The position numbers and the translations under genes were made by a program. A stretch of 64,000 nt of DNA. It comes from DASQFI01 sp035633215. GTDB lineage: Bacteria; Acidobacteriota; Vicinamibacteria; Vicinamibacterales; SCN-69-37. This document shows positions 24,497-32,926 of the stretch, one piece after another. Below the pieces are notes generated by a model that saw only the letters and a program-made list of their open reading frames with translations, made no database searches and was not told the DNA's origin. The stretch is taken from NCBI GenBank assembly GCA_035633215.1, contig DASQFI010000039.1:310001-374000 (forward strand), in the 5' to 3' direction. Every line of letters starts with the position of its first letter. Position 1 is the first letter of the stretch.

Positions 24497-24497
24497 T
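24165..24497. repeat. Inverted AACTTAG heptad arrays bracketing the radA-alr spacer
   Basis: The left array (24165-24197) reads TTAGAACTTAGAACTTAG. The right array (24463-24497) reads the complement type. On the minus strand the right array begins on the base after the alr TGA (TGA|AACTTTG). Confidence 0.75.
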
Positions 24498-25750
24498 CAG
24501 AGACCGTCTCCATATCGTCTCTGGATCCGGCTACCAAGTCTGCACGTCACTTCCCACGGAATCGATCCAATCGCCGCCGCCATCTCGCGCGCCGTGATCT
24601 CCTCGACGTCCTGGCGGCCAATCAGGACGACCTCGTCGCCGGGCGAGACGTCGAGCCCCGTGACGTCGATCATGATCATGTCCATGCACACGGAGCCGAC
24701 GATTGGCACGCGGCGGCCGCGGACGAGCGCCGCCGCACGGCCGGAAAGCCGTGTGTCGAGGCCGTCGGCGTAACCGGCCGGCACGATCGCAATCGAGCGC
24801 GGCTCGTCAGCCGACCAGCGCAGGCCGTAGCCCGTGCCCTCGCCGCGGCGCAGGCCCTTCACCGCGACGATACGGCTGGTGAGTGACAGGGCAGGTCGCA
24901 GCCGAAGATCGCCCGCCGCGAGCGGCGGCGGGACGATGCCGTAGAGCAGGAGGCCGGGCCGCACCGCGTCATACCAGGTGCGCGTGTCCCGCAGGATGGC
25001 AGCCGAGTTGGCGGCGTGCCGCGTGAACGCGCGGAGCCCCATCGCGGCGAGCCCGGCTGTCGCGCGATCGAAACGAACGCGCTGCTCGTCCAGGACCGTC
25101 GACTCCGGCAGATCGGCGGTCGCAAAGTGCGTGTAGACCGCCTCAATCTCGAGATGACCGCTGCCGAGGACCTCCGGCATCGTGCGCTGAAGATTGTCAT
25201 GGCGGAACCCGAGCCGGTTCATGCCGGTGTCGATTTTCAAGTGACAGCGCAGCCGGACGTTGCGCGCGGCGGCGGCGCGCTCGAGCGCGCGCGCGGCGGC
25301 CGGCGTCGAGACCGTCGGCGTCAGGCGGTGATCGAACACGCCGTCGAGATCGCTCACGCTCAGCGCGCCAAAAACCAGGATCGGCAGCGCGATGCCCGAC
25401 TGCCGCAGCGCCACGCCTTCTTCGATGTCCGCGCACGCCAGCATCGACGCCCCCGCGCGTTCGAGCGCACGCCCGACCTCCGACGCGCCGTGGCCGTACG
25501 CGTTGGCTTTGAGAACCGCGATGATTCTGGCGTCCTCCTTTCTTACTGCTCGCGGGGCCCCACCCCCGCTCGCGCGCGCTCCGGCGCTCGCCGACTCGCT
25601 ATCCTCGTTCTCTGGCGCCGGGGCCCCACCCCCTGCGCCCGGGCTGAGGGCTCCGCGCGGGCCGCGGGCGCGCGAGAGGAGCGTCTGAATCTCCCGCAGG
25701 TTTGCTTGAATCGCCTCGAGATCGATCGTGGCCACCGTGGGCCGAATCAC
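24497..25750 (-). CDS. alr: Alanine racemase with repeat-derived insertion
   Basis: A 417-residue PLP enzyme that makes D-alanine for peptidoglycan. The PLP lysine is K81 in IAVLKANAYGHG. The catalytic tyrosine-bearing part (SVCMDMIMIDVTG) and the substrate region HAANSAA are also present. The GTG start overlaps the dnaB stop (GTGA on the opposite reading of the same strand order). About 45 residues (29-73; GALSPGAGGGAPAPENED and onward) are inserted between the normal N-terminus MIRPTVATIDLEAIQ and the PLP motif. This insertion is Gly/Ala/Pro/Ser-rich and is coded by two copies of an intergenic repeat. The lid it would decorate is at the protein surface, so activity may be kept. Confidence 0.92.
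   Translation of the reverse strand: MIRPTVATIDLEAIQANLREIQTLLSRARGPRGALSPGAGGGAPAPENEDSESASAGARASGGGAPRAVRKEDARIIAVLKANAYGHGASEVGRALERAGASMLACADIEEGVALRQSGIALPILVFGALSVSDLDGVFDHRLTPTVSTPAAARALERAAAARNVRLRCHLKIDTGMNRLGFRHDNLQRTMPEVLGSGHLEIEAVYTHFATADLPESTVLDEQRVRFDRATAGLAAMGLRAFTRHAANSAAILRDTRTWYDAVRPGLLLYGIVPPPLAAGDLRLRPALSLTSRIVAVKGLRRGEGTGYGLRWSADEPRSIAIVPAGYADGLDTRLSGRAAALVRGRRVPIVGSVCMDMIMIDVTGLDVSPGDEVVLIGRQDVEEITAREMAAAIGSIPWEVTCRLGSRIQRRYGDGL
25532..25666 (-). repeat. Intergenic repeat inserted in frame within alr
   Basis: Contains two copies of the GGGGCCCCACCCC repeat also found at 13954-14033. The copy at 25543-25572 shares CTCGCGGGGCCCCACCCCCG with the intergenic copy at 14011-14030. 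It encodes residues 29-73 of Alr. Confidence 0.7.
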
Positions 25751-27105
25751 AGATCCGAGGCCTCCTGCTCGTAGGGCGTGCCGCTGGCGAGATTCTCGAA
25801 GCGCGTGAACTGCTTGAGAAACGCCAGCCGCACCGTCCCCGTCGGGCCGTTGCGCTGCTTGCCGACGATAATCTCGGCGACGCCTTCGATTTCGGGCCGT
25901 CGCTCGGCCTCGTGCCCGTACATCTCCTCGCGGAAAATGAAGAGGACGACGTCGGCGTCCTGCTCGAGGGCTCCGGACTCGCGCAGGTCCGAGAGCTGCG
26001 GGCGATGATCGCCGCGGGCCTCGGGCGCGCGACTGAGCTGGCTGAGCGCGAGGATCGGAATATCGAGCTCCTTGGCGAGAATCTTGAGCGATCGCGAAAT
26101 CGCCGCGAGCTCCTGCTGCCGATTCTCGAACCGGCCGCGGCCCTGCATCAACTGCAGGTAGTCGACGACGATGAGATCAAGCCCGTGCTCGAGCTTGAGG
26201 CGGCGCGATTTGGCGCGCATTTCGAGGATGCCGATCGCCGGCGAGTCGTCAATGAAGACCTTCGCGTCGTGCAGCCGGCCGAACGCGTCCACCAGCCGCG
26301 CGTAGTCGCGCTCGCCGAGGAACCCGCCGCGGAACCGGTGCGCGTCCACTCGCGCCTCGGACGTGAGCATCCGCAGGAAGAGCTGCTCCTTCGCCATTTC
26401 GAGGCTGAAGATGCCGACCGTCCGTCCCGCGGTGATACCGCAGTGGAGGGCGATGTTCAGCACGAGGCTCGTCTTCCCCATCGAAGGCCGCGCGGCCACG
26501 ATGACGAGGTCCGATTTCTGGAACCCGGACGTCATCTCGTCGAGATCCGTGAAGCCGCTCGGCACACCCGTGACGAGGCCCTTGTGCTGCTGGAGTTGCT
26601 CGATGAGCTGGTAGCCGGAGTCGACCAGATCGCTGAGCCGGACGAATCCGGCCCGCAGGCGATGCTCGGCGATCTGGAAGATCGATCGCTCGGCGTGATC
26701 GAGGAGATCGTCGGCGTCCTCCTCGGCCTCGTACGCGCGGCCGAGGACCTCGGTGGCCGACTGGATCAGCCGGCGCAGCGTGGACTTCTCCTTGACGATC
26801 TTCGCGTAGTACTCGATGTTGGCCGACCGGGGCACGCCGTCGGTGAGCGACGAGATGTAGGCGGGCCCGCCGACCTCGTCGAGCTCGTTGGTGCGAGCGA
26901 GCTCGTCCTTGAGCGTGACCAGGTCGACCGGCTCACTCCGATCCGTGAGCCCGACCATCTTCTCGAAGATGCGCCGGTGCGCATCCCGGAAGAAGTCCTG
27001 CGCGTCGAGCACCTCGGCGGCCTGGTTGAACGCCTGGTTGTTGATCAGGATCGCGCCGAGGACGCACTTCTCGGCCTCGAGGTTGTGAGGAAGAGTCCGA
27101 TCCAT
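25747..27105 (-). CDS. dnaB: Replicative DNA helicase DnaB
   Basis: A 452-residue hexameric helicase that unwinds DNA at the replication fork. The N-terminal DnaG-interacting domain starts MDRTLPHNLEAEKCVLGAIL. The RecA-like domain has Walker A ARPSMGKTS, Walker B with LIVVDYLQLM, and the DnaB motifs DLRESGALEQDADVV and VGKQRNGPTGTV. It follows rplI, as in many bacteria where rpsF-rpsR-rplI-dnaB are together. The spacer between them is a GGGCAAA heptad array that also supplies the GAGGAG just before the ATG. Confidence 0.97.
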   Translation of the reverse strand: MDRTLPHNLEAEKCVLGAILINNQAFNQAAEVLDAQDFFRDAHRRIFEKMVGLTDRSEPVDLVTLKDELARTNELDEVGGPAYISSLTDGVPRSANIEYYAKIVKEKSTLRRLIQSATEVLGRAYEAEEDADDLLDHAERSIFQIAEHRLRAGFVRLSDLVDSGYQLIEQLQQHKGLVTGVPSGFTDLDEMTSGFQKSDLVIVAARPSMGKTSLVLNIALHCGITAGRTVGIFSLEMAKEQLFLRMLTSEARVDAHRFRGGFLGERDYARLVDAFGRLHDAKVFIDDSPAIGILEMRAKSRRLKLEHGLDLIVVDYLQLMQGRGRFENRQQELAAISRSLKILAKELDIPILALSQLSRAPEARGDHRPQLSDLRESGALEQDADVVLFIFREEMYGHEAERRPEIEGVAEIIVGKQRNGPTGTVRLAFLKQFTRFENLASGTPYEQEASDL

Positions 27106-27106
27106 C

Positions 27107-27165
27107 TCCTCTGCCCTCTCCCCTCTTCCCTTCCCTTTGCCCTTTGCCCTCTGCCCTTTGCCCTT
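27107..27165 (-). repeat. GGGCAAA heptad array between rplI and dnaB
   Basis: Tandem GGGCAAA/GGGCAGA-type units on the minus strand fill the whole gap. They begin on the base after the rplI TAG and end in GAGGAG just before the dnaB start, so they double as its Shine-Dalgarno sequence. Only one arm is present here, unlike the nuo copies. Confidence 0.8.
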
Positions 27166-27618
27166 CTACCCGGCCGCGACCACCTTCACTTTCACATCGG
27201 CCGTCACCTCGCGATGGAGCCGGATGGGGACGACGTGGTCGCCCAGCGTCTTCAGCGGTTCGGCCAGCTGAATCTTCCGGCGGTCGACGCCGAGCTCGCG
27301 GGCCGCGAGGGCTTCGGCGATGTCCGAGGCCGTCACCGATCCGTACAGCGTCTCGTTCTCGCCGACGCGCCGCGCGATGGCGATTTCGATCGCCTCGAGC
27401 CGCGTCGCCAGCGCCTGGGCGACCTGCACGTCCTCGGCCTCGCGCGTTTCGGCGCGCGCGCGCTCGCGCTCGATCTGCCGCTTGTTCTCGACGGTCACCG
27501 CCAGCGCGAGCTTCCGTGGAAAGAGGAAGTTGCGCGCGTACCCGTCGGCGACCCTCACGATTTCGCCGCGGCGGCCGAGATGCTCGACGTGCTCTTTGAG
27601 AATCACTTCAATGGACAT
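27166..27618 (-). CDS. rplI: 50S ribosomal protein L9
   Basis: A 150-residue two-domain protein of the large subunit joined by a long helix. The N-terminal domain has the signature MSIEVILKEHVEHLGRRGEIVRVADGYARNFLFP. The helix carries many charged residues (ENKRQIERERARAET). The C-terminal domain contains TLYGSVTASDIAEAL. It follows rpsR by 21 bp. The stop is directly followed by a heptad repeat array. Confidence 0.97.
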   Translation of the reverse strand: MSIEVILKEHVEHLGRRGEIVRVADGYARNFLFPRKLALAVTVENKRQIERERARAETREAEDVQVAQALATRLEAIEIAIARRVGENETLYGSVTASDIAEALAARELGVDRRKIQLAEPLKTLGDHVVPIRLHREVTADVKVKVVAAG

Positions 27619-27639
27619 CGCTCGTTCTCCACCCGCAGG

Positions 27640-27930
27640 TCAGTCGGTGACGTACGGGACGAGCGCGATCTGCCGCGCCCGCTTGATCGCGGTCTGCAGC
27701 GCGCGCTGATGCGTGGCGCACACGCCGGAAATCCGACGCGGTTGAATCTTGCCGCGCTCGGGAATGAACGGCGCCAGCAGCTTCACGTCCTTGTAGCCGA
27801 TGTAGTCGATCTTCTCCGCGCAGAACTTGCAGACACGGCGCCGCCGGAAGAACGTCCGCCGCCCGCCTTTTTCGCCGGCCTTGTCCTTGCTTGCGCCCCG
27901 GCCACCCTTGTCTTTGTCGTAGTCGCTCAT
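27640..27930 (-). CDS. rpsR: 30S ribosomal protein S18
   Basis: A 96-residue small-subunit protein that binds S6. The core RVCKFCAEKIDYIGYKDVKLL and RGKIQPRRISGVCATHQRALQTAIKRAR matches S18. The cysteines (CKFC and VCATH) mark the zinc-binding form. The first 25 residues are a charged, glycine-rich tail longer than in E. coli. The start ATG overlaps the rpsF stop (ATGA), giving translational coupling, and rplI follows. Confidence 0.97.
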   Translation of the reverse strand: MSDYDKDKGGRGASKDKAGEKGGRRTFFRRRRVCKFCAEKIDYIGYKDVKLLAPFIPERGKIQPRRISGVCATHQRALQTAIKRARQIALVPYVTD

Positions 27931-28397
27931 CGCTCACCTCCCGGCCGGTGGTACCCCAGCTCGCTTCCGCCATCCAGATCGTCATCGTCGTCATCCGGAC
28001 GCCGGCGCTCGCTCTCGGTCGGTTCGGGCGGCAGGCCGCGCCGCGTGCGCCGCTTGACGGTCCACTCCTTCCGGCGCGTCTTCGCGCGCTCGGCGCGGGC
28101 CAGTTCCTCGTCCACGCGCACGATCATGTGACGCATCACGAGATCGCTCACGCGCAACCGGCGATCCAGTTCGGTCGTCATGGTCCCCGGACCGTTCATG
28201 ACCTCGAGGACGTACACGGCCTCGCGTTGCCGGGCGATCTCGTAGGCGAGCCGGCGGCGGCCCCAGTTCTCGGTTTTTTCGATCGTGCCGCCGAACCGTT
28301 CGACGACGGCGGCGACCTGCTGATGCAGCTCGGCCAGCGCCTCCTCGGTGGTGTCGGGCGGCGTCAGGTAGACGAGCTCGTACTGACGGGTGCTCAT
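27927..28397 (-). CDS. rpsF: 30S ribosomal protein S6
   Basis: A small-subunit protein of 156 residues from the chosen start. It starts MSTRQYELVYLTPPDTTEEAL. The ATG at 28397 follows an AAGGAGG sequence, so it is preferred to an ATG six codons upstream, which would place that Shine-Dalgarno inside the gene. The ferredoxin-like core contains WGRRRLAYEIARQREAVYVLEV. The C-terminus has a long charged extension with a run of six aspartates. It opens the rpsF-rpsR-rplI set. Confidence 0.96.
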   Translation of the reverse strand: MSTRQYELVYLTPPDTTEEALAELHQQVAAVVERFGGTIEKTENWGRRRLAYEIARQREAVYVLEVMNGPGTMTTELDRRLRVSDLVMRHMIVRVDEELARAERAKTRRKEWTVKRRTRRGLPPEPTESERRRPDDDDDDLDGGSELGYHRPGGER

Positions 28398-28456
28398 GTG
28401 CCTCCTTATGGACATCAGGCCGCGCTCTTTATGAGGGCGGCAAGGAGCTTTGTTAA

Positions 28457-28489
28457 GACCTCGGGTTTCGTTTTACGAAACCCGAGGTC
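28457..28489. repeat. GACCTCGGGT palindrome at the pth stop
   Basis: A perfect 15-bp inverted repeat (GACCTCGGGTTTCGT) with a 3-nt loop. Its end overlaps the pth TGA. The same terminal sequence GACCTCGGGT bounds the element at 58250-58303, but the inner stem differs. Confidence 0.8.
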
Positions 28490-29072
28490 ATTGGTCTTCG
28501 CTGCGATTGAACACGTTCATCATCTTCGCCAGGCCGTCCGAGATCCAGGTCTCGACGGCGTCGGCCGCCCGGGCAATCGCCGCGTCAATCCCGGGCTGTT
28601 CGTCGGGCTCGAACTCGGCCGTCACGTGATCGGCCAGGTCGCGCCGCATGTCGCCGCGGCCCACTCCGACCCGGAGCCGCGCATACTCGATCGTGCCGAG
28701 GACCTCGGCCACCGATCGTAACCCATTGTGGCCGCCTTCCGAACCGGCGGCCCGGACGCGCAACCGGCCCAGCGGCAGGTTCACGTCGTCGCAGACGATC
28801 AGAAGATCCGGCAGCTCGATCTTGAAGAAGTGGCTCAGCGTCTGGACCGCGTGACCACTCAGATTCATGAACGTCTGCGGCTTGGCGAGCAGCACCGGTT
28901 CCTCCGCTCGCCGCCACCTCAACACCTCGGCATCGGCCGGACTCCTCGCGGCGTCCGTGATCTCGCTCAACGTGTGACGTCGCACCAGCTCGTCGATCAC
29001 CTGGAAGCCGACGTTGTGCCTGGTGCCACGGTACTTTTCGCCCGGATTTCCCAGACCGACGACCAGCTTCAC
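28488..29072 (-). CDS. pth: Peptidyl-tRNA hydrolase
   Basis: A 194-residue enzyme that frees tRNA from peptidyl-tRNA that has dropped off the ribosome. It starts MKLVVGLGNPGEKYRGTRHNVGF; the catalytic histidine is in TRHNVGF. Other signatures are LLAKPQTFMNLSG, the DD of IVCDDVNLPLG and SEGGHNGLRSV. It follows rplY by 66 bp, and the rplY-pth pair is common in bacteria. The stop is part of a palindromic repeat. Confidence 0.96.
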   Translation of the reverse strand: MKLVVGLGNPGEKYRGTRHNVGFQVIDELVRRHTLSEITDAARSPADAEVLRWRRAEEPVLLAKPQTFMNLSGHAVQTLSHFFKIELPDLLIVCDDVNLPLGRLRVRAAGSEGGHNGLRSVAEVLGTIEYARLRVGVGRGDMRRDLADHVTAEFEPDEQPGIDAAIARAADAVETWISDGLAKMMNVFNRSEDQ

Positions 29073-29118
29073 GCCTGTCCGCCTCTTCCTCGCCTTTGAG
29101 CCTCATCGCCCCGAACGC

Positions 29119-29138
29119 GCCGGGGCTAAAGCCCCGGC

Positions 29139-29142
<4 letters not shown>
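29119..29142. repeat. GTAGGCCGGGGC palindromic repeat supplying rplY stop
   Basis: GCCGGGGC-TAAA-GCCCCGGC followed by CTAC on the plus strand. The CTA at 29139-29141 is the rplY stop (TAG). Same class as 22742-22794 and 55738-55837. Confidence 0.8.
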
Positions 29143-29816
<674 letters not shown>

Positions 29817-29837
29817 ATTCAGTAACCTCCGCAGGGC

Positions 29838-30782
29838 CTAGACAAACAACTTCGACACCGATGTTTCCTCGTGAATGCTCCGGATGGCCTGCGCGAGCAG
29901 GCGGGCCACCGATAGCACGACGATCTTCTCGCACGCCGCCTTCGAGCCGTTCAGCGGAATCGTGTTGGTCACGATCATCCGGTCGAGCGGCGACATCTCG
30001 ATTCGCTTGATGGCCGGACCGGAGAGCACCCCGTGCACGGCGCAGGCGAGGACCCGGCTCGCGCCGTTCTCGCGCAACGCCGTCGCCGCACCCTGGATCG
30101 TTCCGGCCGTGTCGATGATGTCGTCCGAGATGACGCAGACGCGGCCGCTCACGTCGCCGATGACGTTCATGACCTCCGTCGTGCCGTCCTCGCTGCGCCG
30201 CTTGTCGATGATCGCCAGCTCGGCGTCGAGGCGCTTGGCGTACGCGCGCGCGCGTTCGGCGCCACCCGCGTCGGGCGAGACGATGGTCGCCGACCCGAAA
30301 TTCTGCCGCGCCAGATAGTCGATGATGACGGGCGCGGCGAACAAGTGATCGACGGGAATGTCGAAGAAGCCCTGAATCTGCGCCTTGTGCAGATCCATCG
30401 TCAGCACGCGGTTCGTGCCGGCCGCACTCAGCAGATTCGCCACGAGCTTCGCCGAGATCGGCACGCGCGGCTTGTCCTTGCGGTCCTGCCTCGCGTAGCC
30501 GTAGTACGGCAGCACCGCGGTGATCCGCGACGCCGACGATCGGCGAAACGCGTCGATCATCACGCACAGCTCGACGAGGTGCTCGTCGACCGGCGCGCAC
30601 GTCGGCTGAACGATGAAGACGTCCGTCCCGCGGATGTTCTCGTCGATCTGGAACGAGACCTCGCTGTCCGGAAACCGGTGCAGGCGTGCCGATCCCAGAG
30701 GAATGCCGAGGTGCTCGGCAATCTCCTTCGCCAGCGCGGCGTGCGCGCTTCCCGAAAACAGCTTCAGTTGACCGTGAGACAT
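29838..30782 (-). CDS. prs: Ribose-phosphate pyrophosphokinase
   Basis: A 314-residue enzyme that makes PRPP from ribose 5-phosphate and ATP for nucleotide, histidine and tryptophan synthesis. It starts MSHGQLKLFSGSAHAALAKEIAEHLG. The ATP loop region is YYGYARQDRKDKPRVPISAKL, the metal/ribose-5-phosphate flexible loop is KRRSEDG, and the PRPP loop is VISDDIIDTAGTI. It is downstream of tRNA-Gln and ispE, as prs often is. Confidence 0.97.
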   Translation of the reverse strand: MSHGQLKLFSGSAHAALAKEIAEHLGIPLGSARLHRFPDSEVSFQIDENIRGTDVFIVQPTCAPVDEHLVELCVMIDAFRRSSASRITAVLPYYGYARQDRKDKPRVPISAKLVANLLSAAGTNRVLTMDLHKAQIQGFFDIPVDHLFAAPVIIDYLARQNFGSATIVSPDAGGAERARAYAKRLDAELAIIDKRRSEDGTTEVMNVIGDVSGRVCVISDDIIDTAGTIQGAATALRENGASRVLACAVHGVLSGPAIKRIEMSPLDRMIVTNTIPLNGSKAACEKIVVLSVARLLAQAIRSIHEETSVSKLFV

Positions 30783-30794
30783 CTTCTATCTATC

Positions 30795-30817
30795 GTCGGG
30801 GTCCCCTGCACCCCGAC
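30795..30817. repeat. Small hairpin upstream of prs
   Basis: GTCGGGGT pairs with ACCCCGAC around a 7-nt loop. It lies 13 bp ahead of the prs ATG, in the 101-bp gap between tRNA-Gln and prs. Role unknown. Confidence 0.45.
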
Positions 30818-30880
30818 TGGCGCCCTTCGTTACGCTCGCGCTTCGAAGCTCGCTCCACTCCGGCCGCGACGTTTTCTAAT

Positions 30881-30955
30881 TGGTTGGGGCGGAAGGATTC
30901 GAACCTTCGAATACGGGATCCAAAGTCCCGCGCCTTACCGCTTGGCCACGCCCCA
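30881..30955 (-). tRNA. trnQ: tRNA-Gln (anticodon TTG)
   Basis: Acceptor TGGGGCG pairs with CGCCCCA; discriminator A and CCA are encoded. The anticodon arm GGGACTTTGGATCCC gives UUG. The U1-A72 start is typical of bacterial tRNA-Gln. It lies between ispE and prs on the same strand. Confidence 0.95.
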
Positions 30956-31020
30956 ATATCGAGACTTGGCGGAGACTTCACAGCGGACCGTCCCGGCCCC
31001 TTCGCAAATCGGAAAGGTTA

Positions 31021-31908
31021 TCACAGCCCGATCCGGCGGGCCGCTTCGCGGCGCGTGAGCGTGCGCGTCAGCATCACGAGCCAGTCGGGCCGCCGCAGCC
31101 GGCGCACGGCGCGCTTGGCCGCCGGTTCGGAGAACGCCGCAAAAACGGCTGATCCGCTGCCGGTCATCGCGGCGGCGCGCGCGCCGGCGCGACGGCACGC
31201 GTCGACGATCTCGGCCACGACCGGGTGGCGCGTCGCGACCGGGCGCTCGAGATCGTTCACCACATCGATCGGACCCGAGGGCCAGCCGAGATCGAGCAGG
31301 CTTGACCGGCGATCGTCGTCTGGCTTCGCCTGTCGATCTTCGTCGAGCCAGCGGTACGCATCCGCGGTCGCCACGCCGATCGAGGGTTTGACGACGATGA
31401 TCCCGAGCCGGGAGACGTCGTCCACGGGATAGATCTCTTCCCCGCGGCCTGCGCAGAGCGCGGTGCCCCCTTGAAGAAAGAAGGGCACATCGGATCCCAG
31501 CTCGGCGGAGAGACCGATCAGCTGCGGCCGCGTCCGTCGCGTGTTCCAGATCACGTTGAGGCCGACGAGCGCGGCCGCGGCGTCCGCGCTGCCGCCGCCG
31601 AGCCCCGCGGCCATCGGGATCGACTTGTCGAGATGGACGTGCACGTCGCGCGGCTCGCCGGCGCGGCCGCTCGCGCGCCACAAGAGCTCGGCGGCCCGCC
31701 AGACGAGGTTCTCGCGATCGGCGGGGACGCCAAGGCCATGCACGTTCAGTGAGAAAAGGCCCGCGCGTGCGGTCAGCGCGAGCGTGTCCGCGATCGCGAT
31801 CGACTGCATCAGCGTCCGCACGTCGTGAAGTCCGTCGGCGCGGCGCGGGCCGACGCGAAGCGTCAGATTGATTTTGGCCGGCGGCCGGAGGACGAGCGTC
31901 CGGGGCAT
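31021..31908 (-). CDS. ispE: 4-diphosphocytidyl-2-C-methyl-D-erythritol kinase
   Basis: A 295-residue GHMP kinase, the fourth step of the MEP isoprenoid pathway. It starts MPRTLVLRPPAKINLTLRVGPRRADG with the catalytic lysine in PAKINL. The GHMP ATP loop is PMAAGLGGGSADAAAAL, and the third motif is MTGSGSAVFAAF. It lies between a LolB-like lipoprotein gene and tRNA-Gln/prs; the order lolB-ispE-prs is also found in gamma-proteobacteria. With ispDF in this window, three of the seven MEP pathway activities are present. Confidence 0.95.
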   Translation of the reverse strand: MPRTLVLRPPAKINLTLRVGPRRADGLHDVRTLMQSIAIADTLALTARAGLFSLNVHGLGVPADRENLVWRAAELLWRASGRAGEPRDVHVHLDKSIPMAAGLGGGSADAAAALVGLNVIWNTRRTRPQLIGLSAELGSDVPFFLQGGTALCAGRGEEIYPVDDVSRLGIIVVKPSIGVATADAYRWLDEDRQAKPDDDRRSSLLDLGWPSGPIDVVNDLERPVATRHPVVAEIVDACRRAGARAAAMTGSGSAVFAAFSEPAAKRAVRRLRRPDWLVMLTRTLTRREAARRIGL

Positions 31909-31915
31909 GGCGGGT

Positions 31916-32692
31916 TCAGCGATTCCTCAGCAGCGACCGCAGCTCATCGAGCGACATCGGCGTGGCCGATGCCGGCACCTTCAGCGTGAACGTGTCGGGA
32001 CCGAGCGGCGGGTTGACGATCGCCTCCTGGTCGATTCTCAGCTTCAACCGGACTTCCGACGCGCTCCCCAGCTGCGCGCCGAGCTCCACTTGCTTCGGCC
32101 ATGGAGTCTCGCCCCACGTGTACTGCACCACGAGTCCCTGGACCTCGCCGTGGAACGCGCGCCAGCCGGCGCGCTCCTGGCGGAGAAACACACGGCCCGA
32201 CTCGGTGGAGATCGCGAGGAGATTGCCGTACCGCTCGCCACTGGACATCGACGCCGTCCGCGTCACGCAGCCGGTCAGGATGGGCAACAACGCGTCGGCA
32301 CCGAGCTTCAGGCCGACGAGCGCGTCGACCAGCTCCTCGGCGCGCGCGATCGCCACCTTATTGTCCTCATGCCAGAAGAAGGTCGCGCGGTCGTTGGTGC
32401 CGGCCAGCTCGAAGATCGTCCGGCTTGCCGCGGTCGCCTGCAGGCGAATGCCGCCGTCCGACGTCACCGCGCCGAGGACGGTGAGTCCCGGCACGCGCGC
32501 ACCGGCCACGCGCCCCGACAGCCGCAGCGTCGGCGCGAAGCTGGTGACCTTGCGGCACTCGGCAATCGCCGTGTCCCAGGCCGCCGCGGCGCCCGGCGCC
32601 GGCGCGCCGGGACCGGCCGGCGGCACGAACATCCGCGCGGCGCACGACGCGGCGCCGAGCGCGAGCACGACGAAGATGACGTTTCGGCCCAA
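31916..32692 (-). CDS. Outer-membrane lipoprotein, LolB-like
   Basis: A 258-residue protein with a TTG start, a signal sequence and a lipobox (LGAASC), so the mature chain would begin with an acylated cysteine at residue 17. The mature part is rich in beta-strand patterns (LRLSGRVAGARVPGLTVLGAV, GIRLQATAASRTIFEL, NKVAIARAEELVDALVGLKLG). This repeats the LolB/LppX half-barrel style, and the position next to ispE and prs matches lolB in E. coli. Sequence identity to LolB itself cannot be judged by eye. A role in accepting lipoproteins at the outer membrane is inferred from lipid anchor, fold style and gene context only. Confidence 0.55.
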   Translation of the reverse strand: MGRNVIFVVLALGAASCAARMFVPPAGPGAPAPGAAAAWDTAIAECRKVTSFAPTLRLSGRVAGARVPGLTVLGAVTSDGGIRLQATAASRTIFELAGTNDRATFFWHEDNKVAIARAEELVDALVGLKLGADALLPILTGCVTRTASMSSGERYGNLLAISTESGRVFLRQERAGWRAFHGEVQGLVVQYTWGETPWPKQVELGAQLGSASEVRLKLRIDQEAIVNPPLGPDTFTLKVPASATPMSLDELRSLLRNR

Positions 32693-32713
32693 CTTGTCTA
32701 TAGTCCAGAGAAT

Positions 32714-32896
32714 ATGGCCGTCGATCCGGCGCTTCTCGAGATCCTAGTCTGTCCGGAATGCAAAACGCCCGTCCGGCTGGTGAACAACGGCACGGGACTG
32801 CGCTGCGACACCTGCCGGCGCGTCTACCCCATCAAGGATGACATTCCGGTCATGCTGATCGACGAAGCCACGGTGGAGGCGGACGGACCGCGGTAA
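32714..32896 (+). CDS. Trm112-like zinc-ribbon protein (UPF0434)
   Basis: A 60-residue protein: MAVDPALLEILVCPECKTP at the start and RRVYPIKDDIPVMLIDEA near the end. Two cysteine pairs, CPEC and CDTC, make a zinc ribbon. The family (YcaR/Trm112-like) is small and widespread; eukaryotic Trm112 activates methyltransferases, but the bacterial role is not established. In E. coli the homologue lies by LPS genes, and here too it is followed by LPS heptose genes. It is read divergently from the lipoprotein gene, only 21 bp away. Confidence 0.9.
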   Translation: MAVDPALLEILVCPECKTPVRLVNNGTGLRCDTCRRVYPIKDDIPVMLIDEATVEADGPR

Positions 32897-32926
32897 CGCC
32901 GGACGCCCATCGGAGGAAGCGCGCGT

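Noticed and set aside
28398..28415. Upstream ATG start for rpsF
   Set aside because: It would place the AAGGAGG Shine-Dalgarno sequence inside the coding region; the later ATG fits S6 homology.
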